A DNA stretch of 64,000 nucleotides from Pyricularia pennisetigena (lineage: Eukaryota > Ascomycota > Sordariomycetes > Magnaporthales > Pyriculariaceae). This document shows positions 1 to 11,610 of the stretch, in pieces. The notes under the pieces are model-generated. The model was not told where the DNA came from and did not search any database. It saw nothing but the letters and a program-made list of their open reading frames with translations. Position 1 is the first letter of the stretch. Every line of letters begins with the position of its first letter. The stretch is taken from NCBI RefSeq assembly GCF_004337985.1, contig NC_043743.1, forward strand, positions 426,228-490,227. The letters run 5' to 3'. The position numbers were made by a program, and so were the translations under genes.

Positions 1-2796
1 AAGACGGCAAACCTGGAGGCTGTGTTTAAAGCTCTGGACAAATATCTTTATGGCATGCCGGATCTCGAATGGCTAGCTCGCTCGTACGACCCTCGAAAGA
101 TTGCTAGGAATTTCGAGGATGTCAATGGTCTCTGTGAAGTTGCTACAGTCATCATCTATGCTTCGGTCAAGGGGCCCCACGTTGGGAGGCTAGTGCCAGC
201 CATGCGGGCAAATATGTCGGAGACTGAGTCTGCGTTACTGATGCAGATTCTCGAGGCAAAGGACAAGGAGAACCGAGCTATGGCTTCCTCGAATAAAGCT
301 GGTACCGCGCCCAAGAAATCACTCGACACAACCGATTCAACTCGTGATCTCGAGTTGCAGATGGAGGAGGATCGGGCAAGAATGCTCATGCTTCAAAAGC
401 AGAACGCAGATCTGAATACGCGGCTGGATCATGCCCAGCTAGCCTGCGAGGATCTGAAAGATCGCAATGCTGCTCTCCTGGGCGAGCTGGATGATGCGCG
501 CAAGTCTCAGTCTGGCAACGCAGATGCTCGTATCAAGTACCTCGAGAACCACATTCGGGAACTCGATGAGCTCATTGCTACCCAGGAGATGACAATAAGC
601 GAGGACAAGGAGGCACTTGCTCGGTGCAGGAACGAAATAGCTCAGCTCTCCAAGACGGCAGAAAAGGCGCAATCTTTAGAGGACGAAGTCAAGGTATTGA
701 CGAACGAGAACGCCGAACTGTCCAAGAAAGCCAACGTTGCTGCGAGGTACAAGGATAAGCTCGAGAGACTAAAACACTCCGAGAAGGACATCGAGACCCT
801 CAACTATGTGATATCAGGGCTGGAAGATAAGGTGAAAATTCTCGAGAAGGAGCAACTTCGCGCGGAGGCGCAGGAAAAGATCATCGGCAACTACCGCGAG
901 TGGCAGCAACGGCATGAGACGGACCTCAACGATATGCGCGAGCAGAAGAACATGCTTGCCGACCAACTGGCTCACCGGACCCAAGAGCTTCAGCGCTTGC
1001 TTGACCAAAGAGCTCTCGACGAGTCGCTGATCAACGAACTGAGAGAGCAGATTGCAGGTACCGGTGACGTTCCCTTGTCGCAAAGCCCAGAACTTGGAGC
1101 ACAGCGAGATGAGTCACAGCACGAGGTTGCAGCTCTCAAGTTGGAGATTCAAAAGATAAAGGCAGAGAACAACTTGCTGCGGAACAACATGGGCATAGCA
1201 TCTGCCACGGACCAGCTGCGTGCAGAACTCGAGGCGTCCAAGCGAAACGAGGCTAGGCTCACGGACAAGCTGCATGAAGTGCGCAAGGACTACGCCGTAG
1301 CTCAAGATCAGCTTCAGGGGCTACTCAACAACACAACCGACGAAGGGTATGTTCGCATCATGGACAAGGCCAAGGATCCGCTCTTTCTCATCAACCTCGA
1401 TGCTAATGAATACAGGAGCCAACTCTTCCGCGATTTACAACGGACAATGTTCCAGTCTCGCCAAGATCGGGACAAGGCCCAGGAGCAAGCGCGGAAGCTC
1501 GAGGCCGAAGTCAAGGACAGGGACCGCGAGCTCCTGGCCCTCAAGACAGATTGTATGCTTCTTTACCATCCCGCTTACCGGGGCAGTAAGCTGACTAACC
1601 TCAATTCACATTTTGCAGACAAGGTTGCTACCCAGAGTTCGGTCGATGCGCTCGAGGAGCTCAAAAAGACCGACCAGCTCATCTCGAACTCGTTACGTGA
1701 CGAGCTCGACAGCCTTCGTACTGCATTTGATTCTCTCAAGCTTGACACCCAGGAGCAGCAAAAGCAGCTCATCGAGGCGCTCGTATCGCGCGAAAAGCTG
1801 CGCAAGCAACTTGAGGATGCCGGCAACGGCGCACAGCAACCTGCTGCCGAAGGCCTGGCTGGGCTAGACAGGGACGCCAGCAACGAGCTGATGCAGAAGC
1901 AGGCCGAGAAGCTTGAGAAACTCAAGGAGAAGTGCCAATCTCTGCTCGCGGTAAGTAGCGCCAACTCGGCCTGTAATGGGATTTCACAAGAAGGCACCAC
2001 GGATGCTTTGACTTGCCCTGCCAAGGACATATGTGGCAACCCGTCGACTAAAGCTGGTGTGGTCGGGTGGCCCCCTTCTTTCAGCCGCCCAGTATCGCAA
2101 CCAAGTGGTTGTGGCAAGAGCAAGAGCAACATCCAGCTCGATTTCGATACTGAAAAGAGCGACCGTCGGATGTCCGAGAACACTCGGTGCTCGGAGAAAG
2201 GCTGGCTCAAGGCGCTCAGGCTCGACAAAAAGTCCGCAGCGGTCATGTTGTAGCTGTTTGTGAGTAGTGACTGACCGGAGGAACACGGTTTTTGTAGCAA
2301 CTACAAAAGAACGAACAAGAGCGGTATGATCTGCAACGACGCCTCAAGGCAGCCGAGGGCGGCGAAGCATACGCTTCACTCAAGGTAAGTCTATTCTTTG
2401 TAGTATTTCATATGTGGCTATATAGCTATTGCAATGTACTCTGTAATTTTCTATACGTCCTCCTTCTCTTGTCATACTGGGGATATTTCACTCATGGATG
2501 CTTGACGCCTGATCAGGCCGCTACCGACCAGATAATCAAGAACCTCCAGCGCGAGAACGCAATGATTTCAACGGCGTGGTACGATCTCACTAGCCGACTG
2601 CAAAGCAATCATGTCGTGTTGCAGAGGAGGCAGGACATGCCCAAGAGCTGGCTGAATAAGCAGAGGCAGATGGTCAATGGTAAGTTTGGGTCATTCTTTT
2701 TTTGTTTTTTTTTTTCTTTTTTTTTACAAAATTTTAGGCCTTCTCAAAATCCAGACTAACCCTGGTACTGGACACGCAGCAACACCAAGAAGATAG
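1..2796 (+). CDS. hookA: Hook family dynein-adaptor protein, 3' part
   Basis: The frame is already open at base 1, so the 5' end of the gene lies outside the window. The first visible residues match the end of the calponin-like N-terminal Hook domain. Then follow about 550 residues of heptad-rich coiled coil and a conserved fungal Hook tail (YVRIMDKAKDPLFLINLD, then YDLTSRLQSNHVVLQRR and KSWLNKQRQMVN). I place introns at 1553-1618, 1951-2297, 2385-2516 and 2680-2779; all are GT...AG and keep the frame, ending at TAG 2794-2796. Fungal Hook proteins link early endosomes, through an FTS/FHIP complex, to dynein for transport on microtubules. The role is from family knowledge; the exon joins are read from the sequence. 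The first intron is 66 bases without a stop, so retaining it would insert 22 residues. HookA naming follows Aspergillus. Confidence 0.9.
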
Positions 2797-4587
2797 GAGC
2801 TTCAAGGTGTGTAGGTATACCTGAACTCTCTGCTGCCGCACATGTACAACTTGGTCTTCAGAGGCCTAGCGCTGCGGCTGAATAGGCTGCAGAGTGGCAT
2901 AGCGGCTAGATGTCACCTTGATAGGGACACTGCAGTTCCCGTGCTTGTTCTCTTGGAGCAAGGCCCACGCAATTACGACAACCAACACGTCAACTATTTT
3001 TCATATGAGGGGGGTGATCACAAGCTCAAGTAGGCTTTGACAACATTGGTTTGGTGATTTTTTCCCGTCTTTTTAGGATTTAATATTTTCTTGGATTCAT
3101 CAGTCCCTGGGAGACTATAGAAGCTTGCATGTTCTGGAGCGAAGCATTGTGTCCTTTTGCGTCTCTTTGTTATTGCTATTATACTAGGGGAAGGTCTTTT
3201 TATCGTATATCAACGTCTGGATAGTTGCTCGATCCTTGTCCGCAGGGTTTGGGTTTTCTTTGCCTCTTTTTTTTTTCGTACCCTTTTCAACCTCACAGAG
3301 AATCAATGCAACCAAAATCCGGGAATAGTGTGTCTGAGAGGCAATGTTCTCAGCCACTGACTGTGCCAAAGTCTCTTCTCCAGCCAACCATGTCTACCAT
3401 AACTTGATAAATTACTCGTCCTCGACACTACAGCTATTTTCTGCTTTTTTTTTTCCTACTAAATCGACATGGATTGAGGAAAGAAAAAGGGATAAAAATA
3501 AAAAAGGAGATAGTATCTGACGTCCAGTCCAGCTTCATTAACACATTCATGACCAGCGAGACGATTTCAATGTCTCACATCAGCTACCTGCCACGACCGC
3601 GCGGAAGCGGCGGGCCTGGTCCTGGTTCTCCAGGCATGAAATCTAGATCCGGGCGACCCGATCCATCCAAGGCTTTTCTTTTTTTTGTTTTGTTTTGCAG
3701 AAGGCTGTCAGTTGAGCATGTCAGCACGTGCGTGAGCAGCAGACAGGGCAGGCAGGCAGGCAGCCAGGTGGACGGCTTGGAGTCAGCAGGTTCCTTCGTG
3801 ACGTGGGTTGCGTTCCCTACCGTACAGTTGGGGTTTCCCACTCTTCTAAAACAGGGGTGAAAAAAAAACTCTCTCCATTTTACATGCTGTTCGACGGCAA
3901 ATAAATGTAGGCAAAACATTGGCACGGCGAAAACATGATAGATACAACCGCAGTATATTCGGTCGCTAAGAAATTGGTTCCTGCTCTTACAAAAGCGCCT
4001 CCTCCTCCTCCGCACTTCATGTGTACCTCCAGTCTAGAGAAGGTTGCAGATATCGGAGGTCCTCGGGGGAGCCGGGAAAGCCGCACCAGCTGGAGGAGTA
4101 GAGGGATTTCTATTTCCATAATAAATGTCCGTTTCCTTCCCTCATTGCATCCATCCCAGACTTCAAGTAATACAGTGTACGCTTTCCCCCATCAATATCT
4201 TGGTCGTATTCGCCACATGTGACTGAGGCAATCTGAGCGCGACATATTGGAGGATGCACATACATGTAAACATCCTGATGGTTCCCGCTTCTCACCGCTC
4301 CCCGCGGGTTGACTGACTGCCGTGCAATCAGCAAGGATAGAAAGAAGTAAAAAAACAAAAACAAGCATATAGAAGTCCCGAGTCCCAATCCAGCATGTCA
4401 ATAATAAAGAAACCCCCTCTTTAACGCCAAATCAGCAAGTCGAAAAACGGTAAACGGTCCATCAGAGGCAAACAAAACAGGAAACAAGCGGTGTGAGGCC
4501 CCCAAAGCCCATTCGATTCGTGGCTGGGCTGGGTTTTGGTATCCACTCCGCGTCGACAGACGATTTGCCCCGGCCGGGTGAGCAAGC
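2797..4587. other. Hook/ATG8 convergent intergenic region
   Basis: This holds the 3' untranslated regions of the two convergent genes. It has several T-rich runs (about 2698-2726, 3267-3276, 3446-3454) and a short AGGC-type repeat near 3746-3765. Open frames here are short, lack family resemblance and overlap on both strands. I see no gene. Confidence 0.6.
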
Positions 4588-5191
4588 TCACTCGACTTCC
4601 TCGAACAGGTCGCCGAAGGTGTTCTCGCCCGAGTAGGTGATGTACAGGAATCTGTTGTTTGGGAAAAGAAGAGGTTTTAGTTAGTCGTCTGTTACTGCAT
4701 CGTGACACATGTATTCTGTGTTTGTAGAAAGGAGCATGAGTGACTCACCCGTCCTCGTCCTTGTGTAACTCGTAGATGCTCGACATGAGCGCGGCGGTCG
4801 GCGGCAGGGTGTCCTGGACGAATATGAAGATGGCCTTCTCGGGAGACAGCTTGATTCGCTTGCGGATCACGTAGACGAACTGGCCCACGGTGAGGTCGGC
4901 CGGGACCAGGTACTTCTTCTTGTCGATGGTGGCAATATCCGACTTTTCTACCTTCTCGCAAATGACCTGTTGCAGTTTGACAACATGGATTAGTAAAAGA
5001 ATATACAAGGTGGGCGGTGATGAGTTGATTCGTTTGATCGAACGTCATCATCGTCATGAAAGAGGGAAAACAACTGCAAGCAGAACAGAGGGAGTACTAA
5101 CTGGGATGCGGTCGTTATACTTCTGGCGGATGCGCTCGGCTTCAGCCTTGCGCTTCTCGAAGGGGTGCTCGTCCTTGAACTTGGAGCGCAT
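4588..5191 (-). CDS. ATG8: Autophagy ubiquitin-like protein Atg8
   Basis: Three exons on the minus strand (5191-5102, 4966-4749, 4651-4588) give a 123-residue protein, the usual Atg8 length. The start [20 protein letters not shown] and the core [20 protein letters not shown] are diagnostic. The C-terminus carries the conserved ENTFG, followed by seven residues (DLFEEVE) that the Atg4 protease should remove to expose the glycine for attachment to phosphatidylethanolamine. Atg8-PE builds autophagosome membranes and binds cargo receptors. The introns are 135 and 97 bases and phase-consistent. The surface loop reads [12 protein letters not shown], where many fungal Atg8 proteins have EE before HKD. 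It is convergent with the Hook gene. Confidence is very high. Confidence 0.98.
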
Positions 5192-7438
5192 GGCGGCGGT
5201 TGATTGAGACTTGTTTGTTTTGTTGTTGTCGGTGAGTATAGTGTTGCCTCGGGGTGCTGCTTAGGGAAACAGCAAAGAGGGAAATGATGATGTATTTGTA
5301 TGCCACTTGTTGTTTGTTGTTGTTGTTTGCTAGTCGAAGGTCAGGATGATGATGATGAAAGGTTGGAGTACAGATTAGGTTCTGGGGTGGAGGGGGTAGT
5401 GGAAAGGAAGAGGGATTGCGTAGACCTTGGAATGGGCTGGCTGTGGCACTCACTGTAGCTCCTCAGGTGGTTGCCGCCTTGTGAGAAGGCGGAACAAGGG
5501 ACTTGGTCACCCAAACGGGTTTGGGGAGGGGCCCAGTGCTTTGAAGCGGGGCGAAAGCAGCCGCTACACTGCGTCGGGATCAAATGACATGAATTCCTGG
5601 GCCTCTTCCCCAGACGATGAGCTCCACCTTTCCCATGAGGTCCGTCGGTCACTATCGGTTGTACCTTTACAAGCTTCACTTTAACTGCAGCATGCGACCT
5701 ACCGCCTTGTGGCACACCTTTTGAGTTGATTGGGCAGATGCTTGCAATCGGATCAAGCTGCGGCCCTTTATCCTGCGCCCCNNNNNNNNNNNNNNNNNNN
5801 NNNNNNNNNNNNNNNNNNNNNNNNNNNNNNNNNNNNNATGCTGAGAAGACCTGAGATGAAAAGGCGTCCAGTGAAATGATTCACAAAGAGCCGTTCACGT
5901 GGAACAAGTCAGTCATTCGGATCTAGGCATCGGAACAAGGGGTGTAGGGGAATTAATAGCTGCGTATAACCAACTTTCCAAGGTAATTGATTACCTATCC
6001 ACAAATCGCTATGCTCTTATCTATTCCACCGACTCATCTAGAGGGCCAAAGCCAGATGATTCATTGATTTTTCAAATGGAGACAAGGCCAGACGAGTGCA
6101 CATCACTCACGTTGGCGGTAGGTAGCCTTCAAGCTTACCCTTGAGCGGCATTACCAATTCAAGCCATTCTATCCTCACTCAGTTCGTGGCTTGGTACCCC
6201 ATTGCTCTTGTTTGTGGCAGGCCGCAAACGGTAGGCTGAACTATGCATGAGACTGGTTTGAGTTGCCTCCGGCTTCTACCTTAAAACTACCTCGGTACTT
6301 GCGTAGTAATTCACAATCAAAAGAAAACACCCGGAAGTGAAGCACCTTCTTGCCCGTCCGTACTCAGCCATGTCAACCCATGACGCAGACAGGCGGGGCT
6401 AGGACTCTGTCATTCACCGCTGACAAAACGACTTGGCGTGGTGGCGGGGCCAGAGCACGCTTGTCAGATAGTCGTCCGTGACGAGATGGATAAGATTAGC
6501 AGCACGATATGGGTTAGGGTCAGGGGGAGTCCTTGAATTGTAGGTGGCTTGAGCCCAGTTTCATGATGTGAGATGTGCAACGGACGTTTCTCGAAGCAAA
6601 AGATGTTGACAAACCCAGGCACCATAATTCAACTGGCCGTATGACACACCTTTTTTCAATTCTGGACTGAGATTTCAGAGAAGTTGCTCAGAGCGCATGA
6701 GGGAGGTAGGTATCTTGGCTTGCTTGGGTGGTTAACGGCAGTAGGCAAATCGCCTTGAAACCACCCTTTCCTTGTACCAATCAGACTGCTTCCATTAACG
6801 ACCAGCCGCCAGGTGATTTTGTCGACAATGCAGGAACAAGCTTCAGATGAGAGAATGTCGTAAAAAGGGTTCATGGCCTGACAAAATAACCCGACCTGTA
6901 CTGTTCATAGAGTCCGGACCCCGAAAGTCTCTTTCTTTCTTGCTTGTTCTGGTTTGTGGGGTCCACATCTTCACTGGGTTTACTACGGTAAAAGCAATTA
7001 ATTGTGGAGCTTTTCTCCAACTCATCCCATGCCCGAGCTTTCCCGGAAAACTGGCGTGAGGTTTTGCGAGTGGCATGATACCTGGGCAACCTTGCACTGC
7101 TACGGCCAACCAACTTCACAATCACGGCGTAGTAGTAGTGATTAAAGCTCCCTCAGTTGATCTGCCTCGGACGAGGTTTTGATTTCTCACCTGCCGCGGG
7201 GGAGTGGGCTTATGTCCTTCATGTCGCCATTAACCTCGTACCATATTTCTTGATTGGTATTTTTTTATTGTTTTTTTTTTTCTTTTTATTGATTTTTTTT
7301 TATTTTCAGTTCTTTTTTTTTTTTTTGTTCACCTTTCCCCCCTAGTCCTTCTGGGCCTGTACCTGTACCATTATCAATTTGTTTGTATATCTCTGTACGT
7401 TGAGGAGAGTTGTACATATTATTTAAAGGGGCACCATC
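5192..7438. other. ATG8/HEM13 divergent intergenic region with assembly gap
   Basis: This 2.2 kb stretch separates two divergent genes and must contain both promoters. It includes the ATG8 leader, rich in GTTGTT-type runs near 5210-5340, and a T-rich HEM13 leader (about 7258-7330). It contains an N gap at 5782-5837. Short open frames, for example 5899-6144, have no recognisable family and I do not call them. Confidence 0.55.
5782..5837. other. Assembly gap (N run)
   Basis: 56 consecutive N bases. The true missing length is unknown. Confidence 0.99.
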
Positions 7439-8797
7439 ATGGCGTCGTCCTTTCGCCAGGCTGCCCGACTGCTCAGTCAGTCCAAGGCACGCCCTCAACT
7501 TCACACTACCTCGTTTTCTTTTGTTGCAAAAACACCTAGGGTATCCCAACGTGGTATCACCAAATCCGCATTCAGCCCTACATCAGCTGGGGCTACTGCT
7601 ACAACTGCTACATATATCCCCTGGGCTGCTGCAGGCCTTGTTGCCACGTCCCTGGGAGCATACTGGTACAAGATGGTAAGTTGTTATCGGTGATGAAGTA
7701 TGCAAAAATAAAAAAAAATAAAAAAACCCCCCCGTCAACTAACACATATGTACATATGCATATAGACTGCAGAGGAGCCCATACGAATGGACCCTGCCTC
7801 GCTCGCAGAGCGTGATGCTCAGACGATGCGCGAATCCGGGGTGACGGAGCAGTCCCCGATGCGGCTCCGGATGGAGGAGTTCATCAAGGAGCAGCAACGT
7901 CTGATTGTCCAGGCCCTCGAGGAGGTCGACGGCAAAAAGTTCCGCATCGACGAGTGGCAACGCAAGGAGGGTGGCGGCGGCATCACGTGCGTTCTTCAAG
8001 ACGGCAACGTCTTTGAGAAGGCCGGCGTCGGCGTCTCGGTCGTGTACGGTTCGCTCCCCAAGGCTGCCATTGAAAAGATGCGTGTCAACCACCGCAACAT
8101 CGCTGGTGGATCCGACACCATCCCGGAGAAACTCGACTTCTTTGCTGCCGGTCTGAGTCTCGTCGTGCACCCGAGCAACCCCATGGCCCCGACGGTGCAC
8201 TGCAACTACCGTTACTTTGAGACGGCCTTCCCCGACGGGACCTCTGGGGCATGGTGGTTCGGCGGCGGCGCGGACCTGACGCCGTCGTACCTTTTCGACG
8301 AGGACGCCATCCACTTCCACCGCACGCTGAAGGACGTGTGCGACAAGCACGACAAGGAATACTTTCCCCGGTTCAAGAAGTGGTGCGACGAGTACTTTTT
8401 CAACAAGCACCGGGGCGAGTCGCGTGGCATCGGCGGCATCTTCTTTGACGACCTGGACGAGTCCGTGTCGGACAGGGACAACACGTTTGCCTTCGTCCAG
8501 GACGGCCTCCGAGCCTTCCTGCCCAGCTACGTGCCCATAATCAACCGGCGCAAGGACATGCCCTTCACGCCCGAGGAAAAGGAGTGGCAGCAGTTGAGGC
8601 GTGGCAAGTACGTCGAATTCAACCTGGTCCACGATCGCGGCACCGCCTTTGGACTCAACAGCCCCGGCGCCAGGGTCGAGAGTATCCTCATGAGTCTGCC
8701 GAGGACTGCGAGCTGGCAGTACATGCACGAACCGGCTCCCAAGAGCCGCGAGGCTAGGTTGACGGAGATTTTGAGGACTCCTAAGGAGTGGGTGTAG
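7439..8797 (+). CDS. HEM13: Coproporphyrinogen III oxidase
   Basis: Two exons (7439-7675 and 7766-8797, intron 90 bases) encode 422 residues. The enzyme oxidatively decarboxylates coproporphyrinogen III to protoporphyrinogen IX in heme synthesis and needs oxygen. Family signatures are intact: LVVHPSNPMAPTVHCNYR near residue 210, GGGADLTPSYLFDEDA near 245 and RGIGGIFFDDLDES near 300. The first exon encodes an Arg/Ser-rich, acid-poor leader followed by a hydrophobic segment (about residues 60-75, IPWAAAGLVATSLGAYW). That looks like a mitochondrial presequence plus an inner-membrane sorting signal. Baker's yeast Hem13 lacks such a leader and is cytosolic, so I infer an intermembrane-space location like that of animal CPOX. 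The catalytic assignment is firm; the location is inference. Confidence 0.97.
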
Positions 8798-9170
8798 TGG
8801 ATGTGAAGCGGTGGTGATGGGGTGGTGGTGTGTTGGTGCAAGTAGTAACTCGGATTAGATAGCAGGTGCCTGGTGCTAGACAAAACATGGAAATTTTTAT
8901 CCTTTGTCTCTTGTGTTCAACTTGTTTAGAGTGAGGGTTGAGGAGCTGTCGTTTGTCACATGTACCGGGTACATACAAACCACATTGAGGTCATAATCCG
9001 GTTAATCAAGTCCAAAATAGCCCCAATTGGTATAACTTGCAGCTTCCACTCAACCATCAAACACATCATCAGAGAAATGTTAGCCTTCACCGCGCCAAAC
9101 ATGTACCAGAAGCTTCGAATAAATTATACTAGATACCAGAAAATCTAATTAAACACACAAAGCAAACAAC
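8798..9170. other. HEM13 3' UTR and SWS1-like gene leader
   Basis: A short spacer between two genes on the same strand. It must hold the HEM13 3' end and the promoter of the next gene. No further gene is seen. Confidence 0.6.
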
Positions 9171-10001
9171 ATGACGACAACACTCACATCCCCACGCCAG
9201 ATCTTAACATCCCTCATAACATCGATTTCATCAATCCCACCACCACCAGCACAAGCAGATACCCAACAACCCCAGCGCCAACCAACCACGGACCAAAACC
9301 AGCAGCAAAACGTCCTCTCACAGCTTGACCCATCCCACCGCCCGCTCCTCACGGCCTTGCACGCCCTCTTCCCCGCTCTTCTTCTGCCGGCGCTGGACCT
9401 ACTGGACCGCGGCCTGGTCAGCCGCCTGGAGCTGCGCGACGACCGCAACGCACCAGCACAAAACCCCGAACCACCAGCAGCACCAGCAGCAACAGCAGCG
9501 CACAAAACCCCCGCCGCAGGCACGGGGCTGCAGCAAGACCAACCACCACCACCCGCGCCAGGCCCCACAGCGACAGCAGCCATCTACCACGTCCGCTCGG
9601 CACAGCAGCCCCATCCTCGCCACCGCAGCCGGGCGGCCGACCCGCCAAAGCCGCAGAGGACGTACGTCGTGCACCTGGCCGCGTGGAACTGCACGTGTGC
9701 GGCGTTTGCGTTCTCCGCGTTCCCTGGCGGCGGAGGGAGGGGTGGTGGTGATGATGATGATGATGATGATGATGCCGGTGCTGCCGGTTTGGAGCCGGCG
9801 GCGTGGCCGACGCCGCGCGAGCTGGAATTTGGCGGCTTGAGCCTGGACGGCACGCGCGGCCGCGAGGCGCAGGGCGTGCCGTGCTGCAAGCACCTGCTGT
9901 CATGTCTGCTGGCGGACAGGTGGGCCGGGGTGCTCGGGAGGTATGTGGTCGTGCGGAGGGTTGGGAGGGAGGAGATGGCCGGGGTGCTGGCTGAGGGTTG
10001 A
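9171..10001 (+). CDS. SWIM zinc-finger protein of the Sws1/Shu2 type
   Basis: A single exon of 276 codons. The signature is a SWIM motif: Cys-Thr-Cys in AAWNCTCAAFAFSAFPG near residue 174 and Cys-Lys-His in GVPCCKHLLSCLLADRW near residue 240. A helical segment before it (LLTALHALFPALLLPALDLL, about residues 63-82) matches the region that precedes SWIM in fungal Shu2/Sws1 relatives. In yeasts these proteins pair with Rad51 paralogues in the Shu complex, which promotes Rad51 filament formation. The linker inside the SWIM motif holds a GAT repeat coding for eight aspartates (9750-9773). Residues 90-170 are Pro/Gln/Ala-rich and poorly conserved. The family call is good; the partner is not visible here. 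Confidence 0.75.
   Translation: MTTTLTSPRQILTSLITSISSIPPPPAQADTQQPQRQPTTDQNQQQNVLSQLDPSHRPLLTALHALFPALLLPALDLLDRGLVSRLELRDDRNAPAQNPEPPAAPAATAAHKTPAAGTGLQQDQPPPPAPGPTATAAIYHVRSAQQPHPRHRSRAADPPKPQRTYVVHLAAWNCTCAAFAFSAFPGGGGRGGGDDDDDDDDAGAAGLEPAAWPTPRELEFGGLSLDGTRGREAQGVPCCKHLLSCLLADRWAGVLGRYVVVRRVGREEMAGVLAEG
9750..9773 (+). repeat. (GAT)8 trinucleotide repeat inside the SWIM gene
   Basis: Eight perfect GAT units coding for an aspartate run between the two halves of the SWIM motif. Such runs can vary in length between strains. Confidence 0.95.
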
Positions 10002-10369
10002 GGCTCGTGGGGTGTTTCACTGGTGAACCAGAGGTCTGTCTGCATTACTACCGATCTACGTTTGTTCCTAGTCTCGTGCTTGACTGGTCGGACTGGAATT
10101 GTGAGGCAATCGAGGGGACCGAAGAGGGGGTTGCGGAGGTAACATCATCAACCGAACCATGTAATAATTCTCTAGGCATGCCCAAACCCCATGATCTAAA
10201 TAGCGCCGAATGCTCGTGAATTTCAAGTGTCTCAGGATTCTCGTTACTTTTGTGCTTGTTTCTTTCTGCATTTTCCCAAAGCATATTAAACCTGCCCCGG
10301 AGACTCAGTTTCTATCGTAGCATAGCCATGTCCTTTCACCGGAAAACACCATACTCTCTCTGTCCCTCT
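10002..10369. other. Convergent 3' regions of the SWIM gene and RPN8
   Basis: A spacer between convergent genes with no recognisable coding or RNA feature. Presumably it holds both 3' untranslated regions. Confidence 0.6.
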
Positions 10370-11610
10370 CTATTTCTTCTTATCCTTCGACCCTGCCTCC
10401 TTGTCCTTTTCAGACGCGCCCTCCTTCGCAGAACCATCCCCGTTGACGCCGTTGACGGCGCCCTTGCCGTCCTCCTTCTTGTCGCTCGCTTCCTTGGCGT
10501 CCTTCTCGCCCTCCTTCTTGGCCGCCTCCTTCTCCTCCTGCTGCTGTCGGTTCTGGATCTTGTTCTCAATCAGGTCGTGGAAGGCCGTGATGGCCCTGAT
10601 CAAGCTGCTTAGGTAGATGCTCATGAGCTGATCGTTGGTCTTGACCGCCATGGCGTGCTCCAGCCCGCCGTCGCCGCTGCCCTTGCCACCGCTGGGCGTC
10701 GAAAGATTGGGAAGAAGGTTGAAGACGTCCTGAAGGTTGCCCAGGATGGCGTGATTAACGGGCAGGTCACCGTCCAACACCTTTTGCAGGTACGCCTGGA
10801 TGTCTCGCAGCCTCAGGTGTAGGCCTTGGAGGGACTGCAGCTGGTTGGTGAGCCGCGTGGACAAGGTGCCAACAGCCACGTCGCGGATATCGCGCAGGAG
10901 GTGCTCGACGCCGATCTCCTCGGCCTCTTCGGCCTCGATGATTGATGGGGTGTGGACAAAGGTTCTTGAGGTCGCTGTGCCGTCCTGTTTATCGGGTTAG
11001 GTCAGTCACTGCTTAGCGAAATCAGACGGAGCTAGAGTAAAAAGCAACCGGGAACCCACATCCTTGATCTCGTCCACTGCAAAGTACGCATCCGTTGGGA
11101 CACCGGCCTCCTTCGGCTGGACATCGATAATGACCAGTAGTGGGTTCGGTGTGTAGCGCTTGAACAGTTCGTTGATCTCGAGGTCGGAGGCGCGCAGCTT
11201 GGGTCCGGAGTGGTACCATCCTATCAGCTTTTCGCGCGCGTTGACCTTTTTGAACATGTCGTTCATGCTTTCGACGTAGTTGTGATCCAAGAACCAGACT
11301 GAAGGGTTCTTTTCATCCTCCTCGAAGGGAACTGCAGAGGTGAAGGGGAGTAGTTGAGTTAGGTTTTCAGCCTCCATATCGAAAGGACTCCTGGGGAGGA
11401 ACAAGATGCGACAAACGGACCTGCAAAGCTGTTGGATACCCGTACATTCTTGCCGTCGTTCTGGCCTAATAGCACGCCGACTACTCGCTTGTTCTTGGTC
11501 TGGTTTGCGGATTCGCGGTTGTAATGGTCGACGACTGAGAGGAGGACAAGAGGAGCAACCGAGACGTTGCGTGTCACAAGCGACAGCGTTTCTGCCGTCG
11601 TGGACGGCAT
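10370..11610 (-). CDS. RPN8: 26S proteasome lid subunit Rpn8 (MPN- domain)
   Basis: Three minus-strand exons (11610-11421, 11331-11060, 10984-10370) encode 358 residues. The MPN domain opens with [15 protein letters not shown] and contains [20 protein letters not shown]. In active JAMM proteases this segment would be a zinc-binding His-x-His, so this is the catalytically inactive MPN partner. Rpn8 forms a heterodimer with the deubiquitinase Rpn11 in the proteasome lid. The C-terminal helices ([19 protein letters not shown] and the [20 protein letters not shown] region) match the lid helical bundle. The tail after about residue 295 is a charged Lys/Glu/Asp-rich disordered stretch. The gene is divergent from ADK1. 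eIF3f/eIF3h were considered, but the MPN segment and helices match Rpn8 best. Confidence 0.96.

Noticed and set aside
7739..8728. 329-codon minus-strand frame opposite HEM13
   Set aside because: It mirrors a GC-rich conserved coding exon and has no family features; the plus strand encodes intact CPOX signatures.
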